Positions 36,810 to 46,004 of a stretch of 64,000 bases of DNA are shown in pieces (within the stretch, counting starts at the first letter, position 1; each line of letters begins with the position of its first letter). Position numbers and translations under genes: made by a program. Origin of the DNA: Tricholomella constricta (lineage: Eukaryota; Basidiomycota; Agaricomycetes; Agaricales; Lyophyllaceae); contig JAACJP010000003.1 in NCBI GenBank assembly GCA_013368375.1, forward strand, positions 372,001 to 436,000. Direction: 5' to 3'. The notes beneath the pieces are model-generated. The model worked only from the letters and a program-made list of their open reading frames with translations. It was not told where the DNA came from and did no database searches.

Positions 36810-37578
36810 GGCTAATTGGAAGGGTGGTTGGCGGATTGGGTTTCTTTTTCAAGTCGTCTATTTCCATGGTCTCAACTACCACAGTTAATGCCGACAGAAT
36901 GCCGTTGAATAGCTGCATGCGCCGAGCATAGCCCGAACTTTTCCCCAAGATAATGCCTAGCGAGGGCAATGACGACTGGCTCGGTCTCGAAAGCGGAATG
37001 TCGACGGAAAAACATGCAAAATCATGCTTCTTTTTTGCTTTGCCCGCAATGACTAGAAGAAGCTTTCGACCAAAGGACTGGCGTAGCCGAGAAGCTCCAA
37101 GGACTCGGTCAATTGAAAGGTATTCAAATTCCGCCCTGGTTCCGTCGTTCCGACTTGTAAATCGCAACGTCTCCAGGAGGTCGTCCGACGTGGTGTGATT
37201 CGTTTGCAACACAAATTTGAGATGCACGAACGACGCTGATGATGATGATGATGATGAATTCAGTTTTTACTGCCGGACAAGCTACACAGTAGAGCTAAGA
37301 GGCAGGGCGTAGCCAAATAATAGTAAAGTAAAGGTCGTGGGTATAGTAGGTCTGTGGATCTAGAAGTCTCCGTGTGTGGGTGATGTCAGTCGTTGGGACG
37401 AACGACGCTGATGAATACGCCGTAACTCAGATGAGCTCAAGATGTTCGGTGAATCTGATGGTCCAGTGATGGATAACATGCATCTTTCCGGGACTTCGGG
37501 AATCTGCAACACGAGCCACAATTTCACACGTGCATCGTGGCGGAGCGACAGAGTGCCGCCAAATTGCGGTGGTGCCGC
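36810..37578. other. Gene-free region upstream of esterase 1
   Basis: Holds the esterase 1 promoter. A GAT microsatellite lies at 37238-37257 (six and two-thirds units). Open frames here show no conserved domain. It leads into the transposon-rich half of the window. Confidence 0.45.
37238..37257. repeat. GAT microsatellite
   Basis: Six full GAT units and part of a seventh, uninterrupted. Confidence 0.85.
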
Positions 37579-37586
37579 CTCTGTCC

Positions 37587-38002
37587 AGGCCCCGGGAAGC
37601 TTCCATATATGTTTGTCGGAAAAATAGCGTATTTGAGGGCCCAAATATAGCCATTTTCCTGTCGGAACATAGCGTATTTGAGGGCCAGCGGCAAATTTTT
37701 TTACCAGGGCCAAGGTTCGCGATCCTGTTTGGCAGATGCTGGTGTTGCCTGGTGGCCCCAAACTCGGTATATGTACTCCCGGGGGGAAATTAAGCAAGTA
37801 GTTCATTGGTAGATGCAGATACTGTATTTGATGACCGTTCGATGTGTCGCGTTTCCTTTTTGAGACGTGATACTCAGCACGTGATACATCTCACATGAAA
37901 ACCCTGTCGGACATTGCATATTTTACGCCAAAAATATTGCATATTTCAGGCCAATTTTAGGTGATTTGGCCGACAAACATATATGGGAGCTTCCCAGGGC
38001 CT
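37587..38002. mobile_element. 416-bp MITE with 8-bp target duplication (hAT-like)
   Basis: Terminal inverted repeats of about 34 bp: 37587-37620 and 37968-38002 (inverted) share AGGCCC-y-GGGAAGC and CATATATGTTTGTCGG with few mismatches. The element is flanked by a perfect 8-bp direct repeat, CTCTGTCC, at 37579-37586 and 38003-38010. An 8-bp duplication with short TIRs and no ORF points to a non-autonomous hAT-superfamily element. Inside, the phrase around AATAGCGTATTTGAGGGCC or ATAGCGTATTTGAGGGCC occurs twice (near 37622 and 37668), and a related TTGCATATTT phrase recurs near 37914 and 37936. The autonomous partner is not in the window. Confidence 0.8.
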
Positions 38003-38143
38003 CTCTGTCCATTAGCAAATTTCCTGGATGGGACACAGCTCACTGCAGCGAAAACAGGAATCTTTGATACATAGCCCAGATATATCATAGAGTGTATAAG
38101 CAGTGTCATTTAAGTTTCAGCCTCGAAGACATACCATTTCGTG

Positions 38144-38192
38144 AATGTGTAAGGTAGACGACATCCATACTCCACCAACGTCACGTGACAGC
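38144..38192 (-). repeat. Unoccupied copy of the target sequence of the 765-bp element
   Basis: On the minus strand this stretch reads through TCACGTGACGTTGGTGGAGTAT into GGATGTCGTCTACCTT. The same sequence, with minor changes, flanks the inverted-repeat element at 38956-39720 on both sides, up to and from the TAT target. Weaker similarity extends about 25 bp further on the left. Confidence 0.75.
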
Positions 38193-38433
38193 GTGACACT
38201 CGCCCAAAATGGGTCTCGGTAATAAGAATTGCCTGTAGACCTCGCCTGCTTGCATTTTTTGGCAATCGGACTCGGTCATTCTGTGTATATGATAGATACA
38301 GACCTGCCTCAAGCACGGGGTTTGAGAAAAAATGTACCACAAAAAAGAAGATAGAGAAATACTGGCTCAACGTGAGAAAACACGCTCATTTATTTGACGC
38401 GACGCGGCGGCATTGCTATACACGGCCCTTAGC

Positions 38434-38726
38434 TATGCCAAAGGGCAAAGGATACATCATATCTCGATCAGCTCGAAAAAAAATGCCCTCGAATGTTTGG
38501 ATACGGTCCCGCTGGAATCAATGCGCCGGTGAGCATTTTTCCGTGTCATTTTGTCCCTTGATTGATGTATTTGATCAGATTTGCAATGCGCTCGCGTCAG
38601 TTCATGGTCGCGTATCAAATGGGACTCAACGGAAGGCAAGCTGCCTGGGCTGCAAGGAAATACAAGGGCCATAGAGTCTTGCCTGAGAGCATTCTGCGCG
38701 AATTGCAGGCTGCCGGGGTGCAGTAG
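38434..38726 (+). pseudogene. Relic of a DDE transposase C-terminus
   Basis: An open chain of two exons, 38434-38528 and 38579-38726, joined in phase by a 50-nt gt-ag intron. It encodes about 80 residues including VPLESMRRFAMRSRQFM, AYQMGLNGRQAAWAARKYKG and HRVLPESIL. This Arg/aromatic, (A/G)-aromatic-Gly-Leu-then-AAWA-KKY-GHR style tail resembles what I know at the C-terminus of DDE transposases common in agaric genomes. No upstream DDE core is present, so it is a fragment. The identification is from pattern memory only. Confidence 0.35.
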
Positions 38727-38955
38727 GCAAGCATCTTACTGATTCTACTAATAATGTTGCAAAAACTTTCTCAATTGTTGTCAGCCTTCTTAATCCTTGT
38801 AGCACACTATTAATGGTACACATAGCTATACTTTGACCATCTTACATTTGCTTCAATATAGTCCTATGTTCTGCAGCAACCGAATCTCTTGACTTTCACC
38901 CGATTTGGAGGTGAGCGTCACGGAAAAGTAACATCACATGACATTGGTGGAGTAT

Positions 38956-39720
38956 CACAAGAGGCAAACAACGAGGCGGTTTGATCTCAACCGCCCCTAA
39001 GGCGGTTGACTTATGTATGACTTGTGCTTGACTAGTGGTCGACTTTATTATGTAATTGATGTAACTGATGTGACTGATGTGACCTAACAAGTGACTGACG
39101 CGATCGCGGTTCAACGCGCATCGGCCGCCCACCACGCGTCTCACCATCTCTCACCGTTTCCGGTGCCATCGAGCACCCGGCCGCTACCCGACCCACCCCC
39201 CAGCTGCCTACCACCCAACACCACCCACTACCAGTTCCCCATCGTCATTGACACCGCTTCCGAACCCCTCCACCCTAATGCAGAATGTGAGCGCGCTGTC
39301 GGGCAGTGTGTTTGGTGTTTCCGGTGTGGAGGCCTCCCTCATTGCCAGTTATCTTATTAGAATGTTTAGTATACTACTAATAAATTTTATTGCTTCAAAA
39401 ATCTCGGCTGATGGCTTTCAGAGCCAATTTCAAGTTACCACTCAAGTTTACATTATATATATGAAACATATGTGATTCTGAAGAGCAGTCAATGGTGATC
39501 TCAGTTTAGAGCTCAGCAGATTCGATTTAGCAATACTGTATGACCTGCCTTCCAGTGGAGAGGACATTTGGAGGACATTGCCAAATGATGAATGCTATTT
39601 TGGGACATTACATAAGTGTCACGTCCTACAGGCTACATACAACTCAAACACAACTCAACCGAGTCACCAACCGCCTTAGGGGCGGTTGAAATTCAACCGA
39701 CCCATTGTTTGCCCCTTGTG
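38956..39720. mobile_element. 765-bp non-autonomous DNA element with about 50-bp TIRs and TAT target duplication
   Basis: Both ends start CACAAG-r-GGCAAACAA when read inwards (38956 onward, and 39720 backwards) and continue to a shared block with AACCGCCCCTAAGGCGGTT, itself a 7-bp-stem hairpin. The TIRs extend to about 39008 and 39666 with scattered mismatches. TAT flanks both sides (38953-38955 and 39721-39723). An unoccupied homologous site at 38144-38192 joins the same flanks with a single TAT, which fixes the borders. The interior has no usable ORF. A 3-bp duplication is compatible with PIF/Harbinger- or CACTA-type transposases; the terminal CACAAG does not settle which. Confidence 0.85.
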
Positions 39721-39838
39721 TATGGATGTCGTCTACCTTAGAAATGCTTTTCGTACTATCCTCTTGTTCGTGATGATGTGCGGAGCCCTTGTAAAAAATA
39801 AACATCCTGGAGTGCCATGTGAGCTCAATTGATCTTAT

Positions 39839-40091
39839 TGAAAGGGCCAGCACATTGTGCACAGCGGAAAGGCTATTAGCTTACCTAGAGTGTTTAGCTT
39901 GTAGCTAAGGTTGAGGCTGTGAGTGATACTAGATACTAGGAATGTAATTCCACACCGATATACGACATATTGGTGTGCTATTTATACTACTGGGATGGTG
40001 CACAGACCATCGGAGATAGGGGATAAAATGTAGTGCACAGACCATTGATAAGAATCTCATGTGATGGGTCACATGAATATGGTAAGTTTCA
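39839..40091 (-). repeat. 3' LTR of the copia element
   Basis: 253 bp; differs from the other LTR by a handful of substitutions and a 2-bp indel (TC-ATGTG versus TATCATGTG region). Confidence 0.85.
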
Positions 40092-40128
40092 ACACTCCCC
40101 CTCGCTTAGTGCAGCTCTAATAGCACAT

Positions 40129-41759
40129 CTAGGCAGATGGCGAATAGAATTCAAGCCCGAGATGTTCTTGGAAAGTCGAGAATTTTTCCTTAGCTAAGTT
40201 CTTTGTGAACATATCAGCAGGATTCTTGCTTCCTTCGATGAAGTAGACTTGTACATGTCCATCTTCAATGCATTCGCGTACAAAGTGGTAGCGAATATCA
40301 ATGTGTTTTGTGCGTCGTTCTTGGACAGGGTTAGATCCAATAAAGATTGATCCTTGATTGTCGGCATATATAGAAATTGCACCAATGTCATATCCAAGTT
40401 CAAACATCACATTCTTAATCCACATGATTTGTCGACTAGCGTCGGACATAGCCATATATTCGGCTTCAGTGGATGACAGCGCTACAGTCTTTTGGCGTCG
40501 TGAGGCCCAAGCAACTGTTCCAGCAGCTAATGTCATGAAGAACCTTGTTTGGGATCTTCGTTTGATAGGGTCAGCAGCCCAATCAGAATCTGTGTATGCC
40601 AAGAGTCCTTCTCCATTGTCTCCATCGTAAGTGAGAGCGTAATTGGGAGTTCCGACAAGATAGCGGCAGATATACAGCGCTTTGTCAAGGTGCCCTTGTG
40701 AAGGGTTTGCAGCAAACTGCGACAGTTTAATGACTGCATAAGCATGTCAGGACGAGTCCCAATCATCAGATACATCAGAGATCCTATGACTTGCTGAAAT
40801 TTAGATCGCAGTGTGGGAGTTGCAGGTGTTCTGTTCTCATCAGGTATATACCCTGCAGGCAAAGGTGTGGTGGCGACTCTAGCATTTGACATACCAAAGC
40901 GCTCTACTACCCTTTTGAGGTAGGGAATTTGGTCAAGCATGATTTTGCGACCATTGCGTCTAATGCGCATTCCCAGGAATTCTTTTGCGTTGCCAAGATC
41001 GTGACTTTCCCAACACTGCATGAATTCAGCTTTCTTCTTCATTGTGAGAGCCCTGTTAGGTCCCATGAAGATCCCGTCATCAACATAGATGATAGCAATA
41101 ACAAGTGTGCCATCGTGATGTCTGTAGACAAAGATACCAGCATCCGACTGGGTGCGGTGAAAGCCCAATTCAAGCATGGATGCAACAGGTTCCTTCCACC
41201 AGGAAAGAGCTGCCTGTTTTAATCCATAGAGTGCTCGATTTAAGCGCAGCACTTTGCGCTCTTGGCCTTTGACTTTGAAGCCTTCGGGATGTTCCATATA
41301 TATGACAACTTGGAGTTTGCCATATAGGAAAGCGCTAACAACGTCAAGTGCTAAACAGCACCAGTTCTCGAGAGAAGCTAATGCAAGCATAAGGCGTACA
41401 GTTTCGTACCGGACAACAGGTGAGAAGATCTCATCGAAGTCAATGCCTTCTACTTGGGTAAACCCTTTGGCGACAAGTCTAGCCTTTTTACGACCATCAG
41501 ATTTGATCGCAAATACCCATTGGTTTTTAATGGTTTTATGACCAGGTGGTAGGTCCACAAGGTCAAACACGCTGCGCTTTTTCAGGGCCTCGAGTTCCTG
41601 TTTGCAAGCAGCTTTCCACTCCTTCTGTAATGCAGCAGGCATTTGCACAATATCTCGAAAGTTTGTTGGAAGTTCATTGTGAGGTGAAACTGCTTGAGAA
41701 AGCAAGAAGTTCATGAAATCTACTCCCCCTTCCCGGGCCATTTTTATTATATAGCCCAC
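40129..41759 (-). pseudogene. Copia reverse transcriptase / RNase H (frameshifted)
   Basis: The RT part (41759 to about 40745) has the copia blocks WVFAIKSDGRKKARLVAKGF, DVVSAFLYG and YVDDGIFM, so the YVDD catalytic pair is kept. Just after GTRPDM, at about 40745, one base is missing and the frame moves. RNase H continues in the other frame from 40602 to 40129, with YTDSDWAAD, SSTEAEYMA and YADNQGSIFI, and ends LGLEFYSPSA. A second one-base loss at about 41760 separates this ORF from the integrase ORF upstream. Confidence 0.85.
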
Positions 41760-41764
41760 ATCGT

Positions 41765-44159
41765 CTATTCCATAGGAGTCATGTCACTCGACGTATTGGG
41801 TGGTGGTGGTGGTGCTGTACTCGGTCCGGGAACCGGAAGTTGCACACGAACTGGTCGTTTGTAAGAAACTTTGTCCCTTTCACCAACTAGTTGTTTCCAA
41901 TACCGCTGACTCGCTTGTTGTTGGATAATATCTGATGGTGCTGGTTTGTCACCATAGACATTTCCAGGACGATTGGTAGGGTTCCTCATGCGCACTGGGC
42001 GTCTGGGTAGTTCAGCCCATTCATGTTGGTCCTCACGGCGCGGTTCAAAGTCTTTGTGTATAGGTCCTTCGTGTTCCGCAGGCGCTTGAGGAGCATCTTC
42101 TGCAGCATCGTCATGCGCATCAGATGTCTCAGGAGAGTCAGGTCGATTGATGGGTTTTTCATCATCGTTATCTGCTTCCGAAAGAGTGTGTTCATCTCCA
42201 TTATTTGATGGTTGATCCACATCGGGATCTTGTCCTAGAGGGGTATATCCCTTTTGTTTTGTGTCAGGACACTTTGGAAACATTGTCTCATCAAAGATTG
42301 CTGTAGTGGCAACAAAGACCGTGTTGTTGTGGAGTCGCATAAAGCGATGTCCCTTGATCCCGTCAGGAATGCCAATGTAAATCATTAGCTCAGATTTCAG
42401 TGCAAGTTTATTTGCACGTCTTTCCTCAGGGAGGTAAACATAAGCTCCACATCCGAATACTCGGAGATGCTCGACAGAAGGTTTCTTCTTTGTCAGAGAT
42501 TCAACTGGAGTTGTCCACCCTAACCGACGCATAGGAGTACGGTTGTAAAGGTGAACCGCGTGTTCAACGCAAAATTCCCACCATGACTCTGGTAGACAGG
42601 CAGTGAAGCAAATAGCCTGTGCCTTGTCCATCAAGGTCCGATTTAGGCGTTCAGCACGCCCATTTTGTTGTGGTGTGTAAGGAGCGCTCTGCTCAATTTT
42701 GATTCCCAAATTGCGCAATTCATCAAGGAACTCTTCCGATTTGAATTCTCCCCCTGCATTGGAGCGCCATCGTTCGATATTGGCTCCATACTGGTTTTTC
42801 ACCATCGCAATGAATTGTCTCAATGCTTTGATAGCATCAGACTTTGCGCGTAGGCTCATTGTCCAGGCATGAGAATTATAGTCATCAAGGAATGTCATGA
42901 TGTACTTGTACTTGTGGTACGAAGTGACAGGGAAGCTCTTTAAGTCTGAATGGATTAATTCGAACAGCTTTGATGCACGCAATTGGGATTGTGGGTAAGA
43001 TTTCGAAGGCATCTTCCCAAGAGCACATCCAGGACATGTGGGTGATTTCGCAGGAATCTGGAGATTCCGCGGTATCCCAGTGACATTGTCCGGAGCATTT
43101 CGGATCATGTCTTTGGAAGGATGTCCTAAGCGTTTATGCCATGTGTCATAAGATACATTGTGGATAGTAGTGGTGGCATAATTGCTATTCTCAGCAAGCT
43201 TTGTGCGAGAATCTACCCAATAGAGATTTTGCCCTGGCAAGTGTGGTGTACACGTTAGGACAGGTTTTCCATGTTTCTTGAACGTTAATTTATTGGCTTT
43301 TCCAGTAACAGAAAGTTCATTGTTCAGAAATTCTCCCATGGAAAGGAGTCGTGTATCCAACGCGGGGATGTAGAAGATGGGGTGTAGGCGAGATGTAATA
43401 TCTCGAGCCGTACCGTCTTTGTTCTCTACTTTGTGTGTTATGAAGACTGTACCAGAGCCTTTTACCATAATAGGTGCAGCATCGGCACTTGCTGTTTTGA
43501 CCGTGATAGGATTCTTCGCAGGTGTGTAATCAGCAAAGTCTTCAATTCTGCTCGTGCAGTGAAGAGATGCGTCTGAATCCATGATCCAGTTTGCCCTGTC
43601 TACTTCTATTTCTTTCCCTTTTCCTTTGCATTTCGCACATTTCGCATAAAGTTTGTTAATTTGGCGTATAACGCCGAGAGATACATGTGATACAGATGCA
43701 GGTATTAAAGTATGTGTTTTACAGTCCGCCGCTAAATTTCGAAGAGCGCGCTGTGTACTTGCATCAGTAACTGGCGATATGTGGAGCAAAGAAGGTACTT
43801 GCCTGTCCTCGCGGTGTCCAGTGACAGGGTCCATGTCCATGCCATCATCAGAACCCCAGTCTAAAGCTTCCTTCTCTACTTCCTCAATTCACGGCCGTTT
43901 GGGGGCGCGTTCAGGGGTGGGCTCGCGTCTTTCATACATTTCCTCAAGTGGTTTGAGGTTGCGGGCGGTCCTTGGAATCTCGAGATGTTCTGCTAGAGCG
44001 CATGCCAGGTGCTAGCGCCAGCAAAGTGCTGGGCAGCAAAGGGAGAGGGAGGGGGGTTGTGCAGGCACTGTAGGAGTGCAGCGACGGTTGGAGTGTCTCC
44101 ATCGATTTCAATCGAGGAGGTGGCATGAGAATGGCCATGGCTGGAGAGATCCTGTTTAT
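41765..44159 (-). pseudogene. Copia protease / integrase and end of gag (inactivated)
   Basis: The main ORF runs 43840-41765. The protease motif, normally DSGAS, reads WIMDSDASLHC, losing the Gly. The integrase has the HHCC-type HKRLGHPS...CPGCALGK block and HSDLKSF for the first Asp. The second Asp motif, normally SDNGGEF or similar, reads SNAGGEF, and the Glu motif is NGRAERLNRTL. Upstream, 43841-44159 holds the end of gag (HLEIPRTARNLKPLEEMYER) with a frame change near 44005 and an in-frame TGA near 43892. Gypsy-1 begins at 44160. Confidence 0.82.
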
Positions 44160-44656
44160 TGTTAGGGGAACACCTGTTTGGTGATCACGTGACCATCCGA
44201 TTCCTCGGACGAGCACGTGACCGACCGCTCCCCAGATGATCGCGATCCCGACCCCGACGCTCCGCCCCAAGCATCGGTGTACATACTTATAACTTCCTGT
44301 CGTTACTTCCCCTTCCAGCGCGCGCCCGATCCCGATTCCCGACATCCCGACGTCGGTCACCCGACCTCGTGCGCCTGCACCCTGAGCCACGAGGATCGGA
44401 CAGCGTCGGGAACGTGTACATACACGCGCCGCTGCCCATCCGTTATCATTTACGTACCATACACCCCAGAGAGCCGGCCCTCAAGTAGTTACTCGTATAT
44501 AGTCATCCTCCTGACATGGGGGAATCCTTTACTCTATTCTCATTGGATTCCCCTCTGCCAGGTAGGTCTACTTACGTTCTCTCTAATCGTACATAATATA
44601 ACATTGGATTCCCCTCTGCCAGCACGACTAAGCTCTGCGCTGAGGTCGCCCTAACA
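44160..44656 (+). repeat. 5' LTR of gypsy-1
   Basis: Starts TGTTAG and ends CTAACA (inverted termini). A TATATAG at 44496-44502 is a likely TATA box; a start about 30 bp downstream falls near 44525-44530. A GGATTCCCCTCTGCCAG phrase occurs twice (about 44546 and 44606). Confidence 0.9.
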
Positions 44657-44658
44657 GC

Positions 44659-44670
44659 AGAATAGAGTAA
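44659..44670 (+). promoter_or_regulatory. Putative self-priming primer-binding site of gypsy-1
   Basis: AGAATAGAGTAA starts 3 nt after the LTR end. It is a perfect 12-nt complement of TTACTCTATTCT at 44529-44540 inside the LTR, where the transcript is expected to begin. No tRNA 3' end match was apparent. Confidence 0.6.
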
Positions 44671-44783
44671 CTCTAGAAACCCGACGAAGCCGACCGATCC
44701 GCTTCCGCGCCGAAACACGCGTCTGCTACACGCGACCGTCCAACGCGCGCTCGCCCCGATCGCCCGTCCAGTCCCGTTTCGAG

Positions 44784-46004
44784 ATGTCCGAATTTGGTGA
44801 CATGTCGCAGCGACCGTTCTCTCCCTTCCTCACGACGGAGGAGCGGTTGGCGAATATGGAAGCCACAATTTCGGCTCTCTCTGCCTCCAATACCTCCAAC
44901 TCGGCCTCTATGGACCGCCTCTCCGCTCTTTTCGAAAAATTCATGTCGGGGACACCCCCCAATCCCACCCCCGCTGCTCCCGAAGCAGACACGACCCCCC
45001 CGCCGCCTGAGACGACCACCCCGCTGCCAGGCTCTCCGCGATCGGGATCGCACCACCTCCGACCGTCGCCCCCTCCCATTTACGACGGCGCCCGATCGGG
45101 CGGTCGCGCGTTCTTGAACGCCTGCAAGCTCTACTTCTCCTTGTGCGGGGGAAGTTTCGCCGACGACCACGCCCGAATAGTATGGGTGCTGTCGTACATG
45201 CAGCACGGGCGAGCCGCCGACTTCGTCAGTCGGGTGTTCCAGTTCGGAACCGCCAAGGACGTCTTTCCCGCCTGGAAGGACTTCGAAGACACCTTCCGTG
45301 GCGAGTTCTTCCTCTTCGACGAGGTCGCCGATGCCGCGCTCATCCTGGAGTCGACGGCGTACTTCCAGAACGGTCGATCGATCGACGAGTACATCGACTC
45401 GTTCCGATCCCTGTGGGTCAAGGCGGGCTACCCAGATGGGCGTCACCTGGTCCTCAAATTCCGTCGGGGAATGGACCCGAAGCTCTCGAGGCGACTCGGA
45501 AGCATCACCACGGGTCGCCCGCACGATGAGAAGATTGAGGAGTGGCTGAGGATCGCTCGTTCTCAAGACTTCATCATGAGGTCGGAGGACGACTTCCACC
45601 GTCGGATGGTCCCGACAAAGGCGCCCGACAGCCGCCCGCCCACCAACGCAGCTGCACGATGGGCGTTCGCTACTGCCCCCGCTCCCGCTCCCGCTCCCGC
45701 TCCCGCTCCCCCCGCCCCCCGCGCTCCGGCCGCACCAGCCCCCAGGCCGATCCCCCAGGGCATCCCAATGGACGTAGATCGGATGCGCGATCGAGTCGCG
45801 CCTGCCGACGACCACTGTTTTCGGTGCAAGAAAAAGGGTCACTACTCTCGTGACTGCCCTTTGCGCTGGGACGTGCGCCACATGCTCGATGATGAGCTGG
45901 AGGCGCTTATCATGGAACGTCTAGCTCGCAAGGACGCAGTCCCCGCCGACCCGACTCCATCGTCGGCCGACGCGACCGCCTCCGACGCCGAGGAGGGTTT
46001 TTAA
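44784..46004 (+). CDS. gag: Gypsy-1 Gag
   Basis: 406 codons. The N-terminal helix and Pro-rich stretch (TPPPPETTTPLPG) lead to a capsid-like region (FLNACKLYFSLCGGSFADDH, QYFQNGRSIDEY-type block reading TAYFQNGRSIDEYIDSFRSL). An Ala/Pro repeat (GCTCCC units near 45680-45715) precedes one zinc knuckle, CFRCKKKGHYSRDC, at about residue 345. The frame ends at TAA 46002-46004. It packages RNA and forms the virus-like particle. The start at 44784 is the first ATG of the frame after the leader (MSEFGDMSQR). Confidence 0.9.
   Translation: MSEFGDMSQRPFSPFLTTEERLANMEATISALSASNTSNSASMDRLSALFEKFMSGTPPNPTPAAPEADTTPPPPETTTPLPGSPRSGSHHLRPSPPPIYDGARSGGRAFLNACKLYFSLCGGSFADDHARIVWVLSYMQHGRAADFVSRVFQFGTAKDVFPAWKDFEDTFRGEFFLFDEVADAALILESTAYFQNGRSIDEYIDSFRSLWVKAGYPDGRHLVLKFRRGMDPKLSRRLGSITTGRPHDEKIEEWLRIARSQDFIMRSEDDFHRRMVPTKAPDSRPPTNAAARWAFATAPAPAPAPAPAPPAPRAPAAPAPRPIPQGIPMDVDRMRDRVAPADDHCFRCKKKGHYSRDCPLRWDVRHMLDDELEALIMERLARKDAVPADPTPSSADATASDAEEGF
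45995..46001 (+). promoter_or_regulatory. Putative -1 frameshift site, GGGTTTT
   Basis: In the gag frame the codons are GGT-TTT-TAA, so G-GGT-TTT fits the X-XXY-YYZ slippery pattern and directly precedes the gag stop. Shifting back one base enters the pol frame, which is open from here to 50035. Confidence 0.65.

Noticed and set aside
36469..37227. 252-codon minus-strand ORF overlapping the esterase 1 signal peptide region
   Set aside because: Overlaps a well-supported gene in another frame and has no domain.
38956..39720. CRISPR-like or palindromic array around the repeated CCGCCCCTAAGGCGG
   Set aside because: Only two inverted copies, explained as the ends of one transposable element.
44217..44654. 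145-codon ORF in each gypsy-1 LTR
   Set aside because: The LTR has promoter signals and no protein-like conservation; the copy in the other LTR is only a consequence of LTR identity.
44673..45881. 402-codon minus-strand ORF opposite gypsy-1 gag
   Set aside because: Shadow of the GC-rich gag frame; Gly/Arg/Val-rich composition and no domain.
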